DNA of 38,195 nucleotides from Bacillus alveayuensis (GTDB lineage: Bacteria > Bacillota > Bacilli > Bacillales > Aeribacillaceae): contig JAUSTR010000019.1 of NCBI GenBank assembly GCA_030812955.1, positions 1-38,195 of the forward strand, in the 5' to 3' direction. A program made the translations under genes and the position numbers. Positions within the stretch are counted from its first letter, which is position 1, and each line of letters begins with the position of its first letter. The notes under the pieces were generated by a model, which saw nothing but the letters and a program-made list of their open reading frames with translations, searched no databases and was not told the origin of the DNA. This document shows, one piece after another, positions 15,908 through 24,244 of this stretch.

Positions 15908-17788
15908 CTATCCTTCCATCTCCTCTACTAAGATTGAAAGCTCCGTCCATCTTTCAATTGCTTTTTCTAATTCTTCTTCAACCGCTTGTTGCTCTTCATA
16001 TAACGTTTGAATTCGGTCGAAATCACTACCTGCTTCAGCAATTTCTTGTTCTAGTTGTTTCTTTTTGTCTTCTAGTTCAGCAATGCGTTCTTCGATTGTT
16101 TCCCATTCTTTTTGTTCTTTATACGATAATTTTTTGCGACGCTCTTTCTTTTGGGTTGGCTTTTTTTCTGTTTTTTCTTTCTGTTGTTCTTGTTGTTTTT
16201 TCATTTCTAAGTAGTCGGAATAACTTCCTTGGAAACGAGAGATGACTCCATTTCCTTCAAAAACAAGTAAATGATCGACAACACGATCTAAAAAGTAGCG
16301 ATCGTGGGAAACTGTCATCACTACGCCAGGAAACTGTTCAAGGTAGTCTTCTAAAACACCTAGCGTTTCTGTATCTAAATCATTCGTTGGCTCATCTAAA
16401 AATAACACATTCGGTTCTTCCATTAATACACGCAACAAATAAAGACGTCTTCTTTCCCCACCCGATAATCGATGGATATATGTCCATTGATGAGATCTCG
16501 GAAATAAAAAGCGTTCTAACATTTGTTCAGCTGTTATGATTTGACCATCAACGGTTTTCACAACCTCTGCAACTTCTTTAATATATTCAACAACGCGTAA
16601 GTTTTCATCCATTTCCTCATGATCTTGTGTGTAATAGCCGATTTTTACGGTTTCTCCGATCTCAATCGTTCCTGAATCCGGCTTCATACGGCCCGCTAAC
16701 ATATTTAATAAAGTTGACTTGCCGCTTCCGTTTGGACCAATGATTCCTAAACGCTCACCTGGTGTCAATAAATAGTTAAAGTTTTCAACAAGCTTCTTAC
16801 CAGCAAACGATTTGGAAATCCCCTTTACTTCAATCACTTTTTTCCCGAGTCGTTTTGTGCCAATGGCAAAATCGAGCTCTCCTTGTTGAGTTGTAAACGT
16901 TTGTTCTTGCAGTTTCTCAATCCGATCAATTCTTGCTTTTTGCTTTGTCGTACGTGCTTTTGCCCCCCTGCGAAGCCATGCTAGCTCCCTCTGCAAAATT
17001 TTTTGCCGCTTCATTTCATTTTGAACCGCTAAAGCTTCTCGTTCTGCTTTTTTCTCAAGGAATGTTTCATAGTTTCCTTCATACGTATAAAGTTTTCCTT
17101 TATCTAGTTCAAAAATACGGTTAGTGACACGATTTAAAAAGTAGCGATCGTGTGTCACCATTAAAATGGCTCCTTTGTATTGAGCTAAATATCCTTCTAG
17201 CCATTCAATCGTTTCATTATCTAAATGGTTTGTTGGCTCATCTAAAATGAGTAAATCAGCTGGTTGAATTAACGCACGAGCAATCGCTACTCTCTTTTTC
17301 TGCCCTCCAGATAAATGCTGAACCTTTTGAGAATAATCGGTAATTCCTAATCGTGATAGCACCGTTTTCGCAACTGTATTCGCTTCCCATGCACTTAATT
17401 GTTCCATTCGTTGCTGCTGTTGAAATAAACGCTCCTGTTTCTTCGCATTTTCAGGGTCTCGTCCCAATTCTGAAAGGGCCCATTCATAATCTCGCATCGC
17501 TTTCATTATATCTGAGTTCCCATCATAAATCGTATCAAGCACGGTTAAATTCGGATCTAATTCAGGTTCTTGTGCTAAATATTCAATACGCATTTGATTA
17601 GAACGAGTGATCCCTCCGTCATCTGCTGATTCGACCCCAGCAATAACCTTTAACAAGGAGGATTTCCCAGTTCCATTTGTTCCGATTAGCCCAATGCGTT
17701 CCTTTTCAGCAATCGAAAAAGAAATATGATCGAATAATACCTTTTCCCCATACGTTTTATATAAACGCTCGACTAATAAAATGCTCAT
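15908..17788 (-). CDS. yfmR: ABC-F family ribosome-associated ATPase, YfmR-like
   Basis: 626 residues, matching B. subtilis YfmR in length and N-terminus (MSILLVERLYKTYGEK). Two ABC domains without membrane segments: first with Walker A GTNGTGKSS (about 35-43) and LSGGQKKRVAIARAL with LILDEPTNHLD (about 155-190); a linker rich in Lys/Arg (about 245-300); second with GPNGSGKST (about 345) and LSGGERRRLYLLRVL with LFLDEPTNDLD (about 435-470). It ends in a Uup/YfmR-type Glu/Lys coiled coil (about 540-626). ABC-F proteins bind the ribosomal E site; YfmR is reported to relieve stalling at proline-containing motifs together with EF-P. Single gene with its own terminator. Not a transporter despite the fold. 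Confidence 0.9.
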   Translation of the reverse strand: MSILLVERLYKTYGEKVLFDHISFSIAEKERIGLIGTNGTGKSSLLKVIAGVESADDGGITRSNQMRIEYLAQEPELDPNLTVLDTIYDGNSDIMKAMRDYEWALSELGRDPENAKKQERLFQQQQRMEQLSAWEANTVAKTVLSRLGITDYSQKVQHLSGGQKKRVAIARALIQPADLLILDEPTNHLDNETIEWLEGYLAQYKGAILMVTHDRYFLNRVTNRIFELDKGKLYTYEGNYETFLEKKAEREALAVQNEMKRQKILQRELAWLRRGAKARTTKQKARIDRIEKLQEQTFTTQQGELDFAIGTKRLGKKVIEVKGISKSFAGKKLVENFNYLLTPGERLGIIGPNGSGKSTLLNMLAGRMKPDSGTIEIGETVKIGYYTQDHEEMDENLRVVEYIKEVAEVVKTVDGQIITAEQMLERFLFPRSHQWTYIHRLSGGERRRLYLLRVLMEEPNVLFLDEPTNDLDTETLGVLEDYLEQFPGVVMTVSHDRYFLDRVVDHLLVFEGNGVISRFQGSYSDYLEMKKQQEQQKEKTEKKPTQKKERRKKLSYKEQKEWETIEERIAELEDKKKQLEQEIAEAGSDFDRIQTLYEEQQAVEEELEKAIERWTELSILVEEMEG

Positions 17789-17908
17789 CTTTTTCGTCCT
17801 GCCTTTTCTCTAAAGTTTTCTAATTTCATAGTATATCAGATGTTTGTCCAAGCGTTTCTTGAAAAAGCTTCATTAACTATTGTAAAACAGCTTTGGCGGT
17901 GAAAATAG

Positions 17909-18301
17909 ATGCTAAAAAATAGAATCGTTTCAACAGGGCTTTCCTTTCTAGGGACACCTTACGATTTTAATGCAAAGCCTAATCAAACGGAAACATTTGA
18001 TTGTAGTTCCTTTACACAATATGTATTTAAGGTAAATGGCATACGCTTACCAAGAAATTCGCGTCAACAATTTCAAATGGGAACTTTTATTCCCCTTGAT
18101 CAAATTGAACTAGGAGATTTGTTATTTTTTACTACAAAAAAACGTAAACAAAAGCATGGAATCGAACGAATCGGACATGTTGCCATTTATATAGGAGATG
18201 GAAAAATGCTTCATACGTACCCAAAAGGCAAAAAAGTGAAGGTCTCCACCTTCACCGATTATTGGAAAAAAGCCTTTATTGGGGCTAAACGTGTTATTTA
18301 A
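17909..18301 (+). CDS. Small NlpC/P60 family cysteine peptidase
   Basis: 130 residues, a bare NlpC/P60 (C40) domain. Catalytic Cys lies in ETFDCSSFTQYVF (about 28-40), His in IGHVAIYIGDG (about 92-102), and the third polar residue in MLHTYPKG (about 104-111). The family cleaves gamma-D-Glu to diaminopimelate bonds in peptidoglycan peptides. There is no signal peptide and no LysM or SH3 domain, unlike secreted LytF/CwlO enzymes, so it either acts in the cytoplasm on recycled peptides or spore material, or is exported some other way. GGCGGTG precedes the ATG. It is divergent from the ABC-F gene with a short shared promoter region. The domain call is solid. Confidence 0.85.
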   Translation: MLKNRIVSTGLSFLGTPYDFNAKPNQTETFDCSSFTQYVFKVNGIRLPRNSRQQFQMGTFIPLDQIELGDLLFFTTKKRKQKHGIERIGHVAIYIGDGKMLHTYPKGKKVKVSTFTDYWKKAFIGAKRVI

Positions 18302-18517
18302 TATTTCTGGAATGAAAAAAATCTGCCCATCAAAATATGCCTTAAAACAGGATGCATAGAAAGATTGTCATTAGAAAAATTTCACAAAAAATTTCCTCTT
18401 GATTGAGGGAAAAGTTTTTTCATTTGAGTCTTAAGAACAGAAACGAAATGTCGTTGTTCATTTGCTGTAAACTCTACGATCATCGTAAATTCAAGACGCT
18501 GAATCGATCTTTAAATC

Positions 18518-19963
18518 TTATTCTTCATCATGCTTTTCATTCGTTTCTTCTGATTCTTCGCGGTTTTCTCCTTTTGTTTCTTCTATTTGTTCACGTTGAT
18601 ATTCCTGATATTTCTCTTTTGCTTTCTCTACCTTCTCATCGCGTTTTTCTTTTGCCTCTTTTACTTTTTCATCACGCATCTTTTTCGTTTCTTTATGTTT
18701 TTCACGCTCATTCTCCTGTACCTTTTTTACTATTTCTTGCTGCGTGCCTTCTTGTTCTTCTTTCTCACGGCGTTTCTCGTTTGCTTCCTCTACACTTTCG
18801 CGTTGAGCTTCTTTTCCAACTTTTAGTATTTCATTACGTATTTCTTCCCTTTCTGCTATTTTCTCACGACTCTTTTCTTCTAATTTTCCATTTTCTTCCT
18901 TAATCTTCTCTTTTTCTTCCTCGATTTGTTCACGATTGTTTTCTTCCACTTCTTCTATTTGGTCACGTGTTTCCTCTTCCTCTATTTCTTCCCTTTTCCC
19001 TTCATCTTTCATGTTCACTTCGGTCAATAATGGCTGAGTCTCTTTAGAAAATTTTATTAAATATTGATTTATTTTGCTGCGTATTTTTTCTTGCTTTTGT
19101 ATCAGCTCATCTTCCAGTTTTTTAAGTTCTTGCTCCGCTTCTTCTCGGGATATTTCTCCTTCCGCAAGCTTTTTCTCAATTTGAGCACGTTTTGCTTCAT
19201 ATTTTTTCACGATACGTTCATTGTATTTTGCCACTTTCTTTTCAAGCTTATTTGTTAATTTAACAATATTTTCCATTATCACTTCTTTCGCTGTTTCGTT
19301 TTCAATTTTGTTTAATACACTTTCTAATGATGCAATATTTTGGGAAATTTTTAAATTGAGTTCATTCGTTTGGTCAATATTTTTCTCTTCTTCATCTGTT
19401 TGATCAGCTTCCTCGTTCAAATCAATTGCCAATTCTTGCTGTTCAATAGCCTTCTCGAGCGTTTCCTTTGCAAGCTTTTCTTTCCCTTCATTCAAAAGAG
19501 CTGCTGCTTCACGGATCCTTTCTTCTGCTAACTCTGCGATCAGCTTTGCTTTTTCTATATCATGAAAGGTAAAAGCTAGGCGAATTTGTTCTGTTAATCT
19601 TTTCATGAAGTAAAAGAAATCTCCTGGAACTAAAGATGGTTCATTCAGAGAACTCTCTTCTTCCTTGCTTTCATTTTGATCTTTTTCATCTGCTTTTAGT
19701 CCCTCTTTTATTTGTTCCTCCTCATTAGACGCCTCTGTTTGATCTTTAGCCTTTTCACCATCGTTTTCTACACTCACATCTGTTTCCAGCTCATTTGATG
19801 TGTCCGATTCTTGTAAGCTTTCATTTAATATTTCTTGATCAACTTGTTCTGCGCCATCTGATTCGCTATTTGCCTCTTCAGCATATGAATGAGTTAATCC
19901 GATGTTAAAAGATATAAGAGCTACTGTAACACTCATGGCTAAAACAAACCGAAAATATCTCAT
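18518..19963 (-). CDS. Secreted Glu/Lys-rich protein with a DUF5667 domain
   Basis: 481 residues from ATG 19963, chosen for the GGGGTGG at 19974-19980 and because the protein then starts with a clean signal peptide (MRYFRFVLAMSVTVALISF, cleavage near THSYA-EE). ATG 19969 is nearly as good, while the frame opens to 20047 with an implausible extension. After an acidic linker comes the DUF5667 core (VPGDFFYFMKRLTEQIRLAF, then EKAKLIAELAEERIREAAALL), followed by more than 300 residues of Glu/Lys/Arg coiled coil with quasi-repeats such as EEREEIR and AKEKRDEKV. DUF5667 proteins are extracytoplasmic and of unknown function; the charge pattern suggests a wall-associated helical rod. Single gene on the minus strand. 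Confidence 0.75.
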   Translation of the reverse strand: MRYFRFVLAMSVTVALISFNIGLTHSYAEEANSESDGAEQVDQEILNESLQESDTSNELETDVSVENDGEKAKDQTEASNEEEQIKEGLKADEKDQNESKEEESSLNEPSLVPGDFFYFMKRLTEQIRLAFTFHDIEKAKLIAELAEERIREAAALLNEGKEKLAKETLEKAIEQQELAIDLNEEADQTDEEEKNIDQTNELNLKISQNIASLESVLNKIENETAKEVIMENIVKLTNKLEKKVAKYNERIVKKYEAKRAQIEKKLAEGEISREEAEQELKKLEDELIQKQEKIRSKINQYLIKFSKETQPLLTEVNMKDEGKREEIEEEETRDQIEEVEENNREQIEEEKEKIKEENGKLEEKSREKIAEREEIRNEILKVGKEAQRESVEEANEKRREKEEQEGTQQEIVKKVQENEREKHKETKKMRDEKVKEAKEKRDEKVEKAKEKYQEYQREQIEETKGENREESEETNEKHDEE

Positions 19964-20152
19964 CACCATTTTCCACCCCAATAATCTATTTATTAAGAAA
20001 AATGACTCTTCATCATTTATATCGGACGAAAAAATGCTTAATTTCATAAAGAAATTGTCCTATTTTTTTGCCATTGTGTTCATGGAACATGATCATCATT
20101 TTAGAAAATAAAATACTTTAAAGTAAGTCACATACATGATCGAGAGGCCTAT

Positions 20153-20222
20153 GGACAATAATGGCCGTGATTTTGCAGTGGAAATTGTCCTTGAAACACG
20201 CGAAATTAAAATGGACACCCAT
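20153..20222. other. Possible insertion-sequence end remnant
   Basis: Repeated GGACAAT-type words (GGACAAT 20153-20159, ATTGTCC 20184-20190, TGGACA near 20211) with CGCGAAATTAAAATGGACA recall the multiple terminal repeats of IS21-family elements. No transposase frame remains. The resemblance is from memory and weak. Confidence 0.2.
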
Positions 20223-20837
20223 TTATAAATACAATCCCCCTGTATACATTTTTGTTAAATTGCTAACAATGTCTTCAATAGAAGTGATATCTTTTTCAAC
20301 GATTTCCCACATAAACATTTCGTTTGCATAATACCAAGCTCTTGCTATGACAGCAGCATTTAAAGTCGGTTTGGCTAAACCATTTTGCTGTGAATAGCGA
20401 ACATCCACAGTGATTCGCTTAATAAATTTCTCCCGGATTTCAAGCCACTTATCATTTACGGCTACAGATAACCCGATGGCCTCCTTCACCACTTTCATGA
20501 TTTCACGTTCTTGGATGGCAAGCTTTAAAAAAAGGCGAACTTGATGTTCAATCATTTCATAAGCTTCCGACTTTGATTTTGGTTCAAATGAAAGCTCGGC
20601 CACCTCATAAAACCGATTCATCACATCTTCCATTAACTCAATAAAAAGTTCATCTTTATTTTGAAAGTAAACATAGGCTGTTCCATAACCTGTTTTCGCT
20701 TTTTTAATAATTTGCGAAATGGTTGCCTTTTGAAATCCATTTTCTAAGAAAACGGCTAGTCCCGCATCTAGTAGCCGCTGTCTTGTTTGCAACGCTTGCT
20801 TTTGTCTATTTGAAAGATGGCTATCCTTTTGTTTCAT
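20223..20837 (-). CDS. TetR/AcrR family regulator, divergent from the kynurenine operon
   Basis: 204 residues. The N-terminal helix-turn-helix is evident (RLLDAGLAVFLENGFQKATIS, about 20-40, then YGTAYVYFQNKDELFIELM, about 51-69), followed by a TetR_C-type ligand-binding helical region. GAGGGAAG precedes the ATG. It is transcribed away from kynU; a palindrome overlapping the kynU -35 box (21030-21044) is a plausible operator, making tryptophan or kynurenine a candidate ligand (inference from position). Between this gene and the palindrome lies copy 2 of the structured repeat, which may have displaced the regulator's own promoter. Confidence 0.85.
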   Translation of the reverse strand: MKQKDSHLSNRQKQALQTRQRLLDAGLAVFLENGFQKATISQIIKKAKTGYGTAYVYFQNKDELFIELMEDVMNRFYEVAELSFEPKSKSEAYEMIEHQVRLFLKLAIQEREIMKVVKEAIGLSVAVNDKWLEIREKFIKRITVDVRYSQQNGLAKPTLNAAVIARAWYYANEMFMWEIVEKDITSIEDIVSNLTKMYTGGLYL

Positions 20838-20873
20838 CTTCCCTCTACCCTTTCAAACAAATCATTTATGTCA

Positions 20874-20974
20874 GGCGTGTTGATTAACCAATAATAACCA
20901 GTTGAGATAGCTCTATTTCTAGCTTTTCTGCCATACGATTCTGTATTTTAAGTAAAATAATGGATAATCAACAC
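20874..20974. repeat. Structured repeat, copy 2, with terminal inverted repeats
   Basis: The first 60 bases match 14208-14267 with two mismatches. In this copy GTGTTGATTAACCA (20877-20890) and TGGATAATCAACAC (20961-20974) are inverted repeats with one mismatch, bounding a 98-base unit like a miniature inverted-repeat element. It lies between the TetR gene and the kyn promoter. Copy 1 lacks the right-hand repeat and carries a longer structured interior. Confidence 0.75.
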
Positions 20975-21029
20975 TTGTGCATTTATGTATTATTATAGCA
21001 CTTTCCTGTTTTTTACTGATATTATATCA

Positions 21030-21058
21030 TTGACATCATGTCAATTAAACCTTATATT
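21030..21058 (+). promoter_or_regulatory. kyn operon promoter overlapped by a palindromic operator
   Basis: TTGACA (21030-21035), 17-base spacer, TATATT (21053-21058). TTGACATCATGTCAA (21030-21044) is a perfect palindrome around a central C, covering the -35 box, as expected for repression by the divergent TetR protein. Confidence 0.65.
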
Positions 21059-21104
21059 TAAATTATTAGAAAAAGAATGAAAATTTTGTGCTTGGAGTGA
21101 TTTG

Positions 21105-22376
21105 ATGACCTTAACACGTGAATACGCCCAACAATTAGACAAGGAAGATGATCTTCAATCATTTCGAGACGAGTTTTATGTTCAAGAAGATGTTGTTTAT
21201 CTTGACGGAAATTCGCTCGGCTTATTGTCCAAACGTGCTGAAAAATCTCTTCTTTCGATCTTAGAATCTTGGAAAAAATATGGAATTGACGGCTGGACAT
21301 CTGGCGAGTATCCTTGGTTTTATTTATCCGAAACATTAGGAAGTAAAATGGCTCCATTAGTCGGTGCAAAGCCTAATGAAGTAATTGTAAGCGGTTCCAC
21401 AACTGTTAATATGCATCAATTAGTATCAACATTTTATCAACCTGAAGGGAAGAAAACAAAAATATTAGCAGATGAACTGAACTTCCCTTCAGACATTTAT
21501 GTCTTGCAGAGCCAATTAAAGCTAAAAGGCTATGATCCTTCTGAACATTTAATTCGCGTAAAGAGCTTAGACGGCAACACACTGTGTGAAGATGACATCA
21601 TCGAACAGATGACAGATGAGGTAGCCTTAATTGTTTTACCTAGTGTTTTATACAGAAGTGGACAAATATTAAATATGAAGCGCTTAACTGAAGAAGCACA
21701 TAAGCGGAATATTCTCATCGGTTTTGATTTATGCCATTCCATCGGTTCCATTCCACATGCATTAGATGAATGGGATGTTGATTTTGCGTTTTGGTGTACT
21801 TATAAGCATTTAAATGGAGGACCAGGCAGTGTTGCAGCACTTTATGTTAATGAAAAGCATTTTGGAAAAACACCTGGACTTGCCGGTTGGTTTAGCTCTC
21901 ATAAAGAAAAACAATTTGATATGGAGCATACATTAACCCCTGCGCTTGATGCCGGAGCTTATCAAATCGGTACACCGCACATTTTAAGTGTCGCACCTTT
22001 AATCGGCTCCTTGGAAATTTTCGAAGAAGCTGGGATCGAAAAAATTCGTAAAAAATCACTACAATTAACACAATTTATGATCGATTTAATCAAACAGGAA
22101 TTAAATGAATACGGATTTACGTTCGGAAACCCACTTGAAGACGAAAAACGAGGCGGTCATATCTTTTTAGAGCATCAAGAAGCAGCCCGCATCTGTAAAG
22201 CATTAAAAGATGCAGGAGTCATTCCTGATTTTCGAGCACCAAACGGCATTCGTCTTGCACCAGTTGCCCTTTACAACACGTTTGAAGAAGTTTGGCGAAC
22301 AGTACAAATTTTAAAAGACATTATGAAAAACGAACAGTATAAAAAATATGAAAACAAACGGGAAGTGGTCGCATGA
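21105..22376 (+). CDS. kynU: Kynureninase
   Basis: 423 residues from ATG 21105, with GGAG seven bases upstream; a TTG directly before it is ignored. PLP enzyme splitting kynurenine into anthranilate and alanine. Family landmarks: [15 protein letters not shown] (about 35-49), [16 protein letters not shown] (about 95-110), [15 protein letters not shown] (about 206-220), and the PLP lysine in [14 protein letters not shown] (about 228-241). The C-terminus RGGHIFLEH, then [18 protein letters not shown], binds substrate. First gene of kynU-kynB-kynA, overlapping kynB by four bases (ATGA). With the other two it converts tryptophan to anthranilate. Confidence 0.95.
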   Translation: MTLTREYAQQLDKEDDLQSFRDEFYVQEDVVYLDGNSLGLLSKRAEKSLLSILESWKKYGIDGWTSGEYPWFYLSETLGSKMAPLVGAKPNEVIVSGSTTVNMHQLVSTFYQPEGKKTKILADELNFPSDIYVLQSQLKLKGYDPSEHLIRVKSLDGNTLCEDDIIEQMTDEVALIVLPSVLYRSGQILNMKRLTEEAHKRNILIGFDLCHSIGSIPHALDEWDVDFAFWCTYKHLNGGPGSVAALYVNEKHFGKTPGLAGWFSSHKEKQFDMEHTLTPALDAGAYQIGTPHILSVAPLIGSLEIFEEAGIEKIRKKSLQLTQFMIDLIKQELNEYGFTFGNPLEDEKRGGHIFLEHQEAARICKALKDAGVIPDFRAPNGIRLAPVALYNTFEEVWRTVQILKDIMKNEQYKKYENKREVVA

Positions 22377-23011
22377 CGAAGTGGATCGACATTTCACAAC
22401 CGCTTCATAATGGCATTGCCCACTGGCCAGGAGATACACCATTTTCCTATGAAATTTCTTTTTCGAAATCTCGAACAGGCTCTGTCAATATTGGGAAAAT
22501 CATAACAAGCCTGCATACTGGTACACATGTTGACGCTCCATTTCACTTTATTAATCACGGGGAGAAAATTCATGATTTAGATGTCAATCTTTTTATCGGT
22601 AAAGCGAAAATGGTTGATGTGTCTCACTATGAAAAAATTGGCGCAAAAGAGCTTCATGATGTGGACTTAAATGGGGTCGATCATTTGCTGTTGCGCACTT
22701 CACCAGAAAATAATCCTAATCAATTCCCGATCAACATTCCGTATCTTTTGCCGGATCTTGCTCCCTTTTTACAAAAATGCGGAATTAAGCTTGTCGGTGT
22801 CGATATACCTTCTGTTGATCCGCTTGATAGCAAGGAAATGGTGGCACATCATGCACTTTATCAACACGGAATAATGATTTTAGAAAATATCGTTCTCCGC
22901 CATATTGAACCAGGAGATTATGAACTGATTGCTCTACCGCTTCCAATCATGGGAGCAGATGGGAGTCCAGTTCGAGCAGTCGTGAAACGTATAAATTCGG
23001 AGGGGATGTAA
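22373..23011 (+). CDS. kynB: Kynurenine formamidase (arylformamidase)
   Basis: 212 residues, the metal-dependent cyclase-like type of arylformamidase, which hydrolyses N-formylkynurenine to kynurenine and formate. Metal site motif [14 protein letters not shown] (about 44-57) with further ligands in the C-terminal half; [18 protein letters not shown] at the N-terminus and [14 protein letters not shown] at the C-terminus are characteristic. Starts within the kynU stop (ATGA overlap) and ends one base before the kynA ATG, so the three genes are tightly coupled. Confidence 0.94.
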   Translation: MTKWIDISQPLHNGIAHWPGDTPFSYEISFSKSRTGSVNIGKIITSLHTGTHVDAPFHFINHGEKIHDLDVNLFIGKAKMVDVSHYEKIGAKELHDVDLNGVDHLLLRTSPENNPNQFPINIPYLLPDLAPFLQKCGIKLVGVDIPSVDPLDSKEMVAHHALYQHGIMILENIVLRHIEPGDYELIALPLPIMGADGSPVRAVVKRINSEGM

Positions 23012-23854
23012 ATGAAGAAGCACCTATCAGAAATGGAAAAAGAACGAAGCATTCATACTGATTTTAAAAATCGCATGACTTATGGTGAATACTTACAGCT
23101 TGATCAAATTTTATCGAGTCAGCATCGGTTATCCGATCACCATGATGAAATGCTTTTTATTATCATTCATCAAGTGAGCGAATTATGGATGAAGCTTATT
23201 CTTCACGAAATTCGGGCTTCTATTTGGCATATCGAACAAGATCATCTCGATCCAGCGTTTAAAATGTTAGCTCGAGTTTCTAAAATCCAGTCGCAAATTA
23301 TTTATGCATGGGATGTGTTATCAACGTTAACTCCTTCAGAATACATGGAGTTTCGCGATAAACTCGGACAAGCATCCGGATTTCAGTCCTATCAATACCG
23401 CATGATTGAATTTGCATTAGGCTATAAATCTGACCATATATTAAAAATTTATAAAAAAGATCCCGATTTATTAAAAGAGCTGCAGGAAGCCTATCAAGCG
23501 CCAAGCCTTTATGATGTAGCGATTCAACAATTAGCAAAAGCAGGCTTCGATATTAATCCAGATCTTTTAGAGCGTGATTACTCCAAGCCTTATAAAGGAG
23601 ATTCATCCGTTGAACATGCATGGCTTTCTGTATACCAAGAGGTTGAAAAATATTGGAATTTATATCAGCTCGCGGAAAAACTTATCGATATTGAAGATTG
23701 GATTCAACAATGGCGCTTCCGCCACATGAAAACGGTTGAACGCATTATCGGCCACAAAATGGGAACAGGAGGCTCATCTGGTGTTGGATATTTAAAAAAG
23801 GTGCTTGATCACTGCTTCTTCCCTGAATTGTGGAACATTCGGACAAAACTTTAA
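23012..23854 (+). CDS. kynA: Tryptophan 2,3-dioxygenase
   Basis: 280 residues, full length for bacterial tryptophan 2,3-dioxygenase, the haem enzyme that opens the indole ring to N-formylkynurenine. Landmarks: [13 protein letters not shown] (about 23-35), [18 protein letters not shown] (about 49-66), [19 protein letters not shown] (about 117-135), and [20 protein letters not shown] (about 236-255), which holds the haem histidine and the substrate-binding GTGGS. GGAGGGG inside the kynB end is its ribosome site. An eight-base perfect hairpin (GAGAAGGC/GCCTTCTC at 23861-23887) follows the stop, without a T-run. Confidence 0.95.
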   Translation: MKKHLSEMEKERSIHTDFKNRMTYGEYLQLDQILSSQHRLSDHHDEMLFIIIHQVSELWMKLILHEIRASIWHIEQDHLDPAFKMLARVSKIQSQIIYAWDVLSTLTPSEYMEFRDKLGQASGFQSYQYRMIEFALGYKSDHILKIYKKDPDLLKELQEAYQAPSLYDVAIQQLAKAGFDINPDLLERDYSKPYKGDSSVEHAWLSVYQEVEKYWNLYQLAEKLIDIEDWIQQWRFRHMKTVERIIGHKMGTGGSSGVGYLKKVLDHCFFPELWNIRTKL

Positions 23855-24119
23855 GCATATGAGAAGGCTTTTTTCACCTGCCTTCTCTGCCTATAAAAAC
23901 TCTTAGAGCTGCCATGACACTCAGTCGGTTCTAAGAAATGTTACGATCTTTATCAAGGATTGTATGAAAATTTTTGAATCTTCATATTTTTATTAACTAT
24001 TCCAATGCAACAAGGTCGTACTCATGTATAGGTCGATTTATCCCTAAATTTAAACGTATTTTTTGCAAACGTCTTGTTTATTGTTTATCATTGTCATGCA
24101 ATCTTGCTAGAATGGCTAA

Positions 24120-24148
24120 TGGTACACATCCCGTTCTTTCGTTTATAA
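24120..24148 (+). promoter_or_regulatory. Candidate promoter of the symporter gene
   Basis: TGTACA (24120-24125), 17-base spacer, TATAAT (24143-24148). An alternative extended -10, TGCTAGAAT, ends at 24113. Together these suggest the symporter can be expressed separately from the kyn operon; the 358-base gap from kynA holds no gene. Confidence 0.45.
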
Positions 24149-24181
24149 TCTACTGATACGAGAAGGAGCGAGATAATAAAA

Positions 24182-24244
24182 ATGATCTCAACTGTAAAGG
24201 AGTTTGAAAAATATGGATGGGAGAAAAGAACAATGGTCTTCTAA
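24182..24244 (+). CDS. Possible 20-codon upstream ORF overlapping the symporter start
   Basis: ATG at 24182 opens MISTVKEFEKYGWEKRTMVF and stop, ending 30 bases inside the symporter gene in another frame. AAGGAG lies 14 bases upstream, somewhat far. It contains one Trp codon. It could couple or attenuate symporter translation, or be chance. Confidence 0.2.
   Translation: MISTVKEFEKYGWEKRTMVF

Noticed and set aside
18403-18903. 166-codon Leu/Phe-rich plus-strand frame
   Set aside because: Mirror of the Glu/Lys-rich DUF5667 protein; complementary codons make apparent membrane helices.
23861-23887. Terminator after kynA
   Set aside because: The eight-base stem is perfect but no T-run follows, so it is noted only as a hairpin within the kynA entry.
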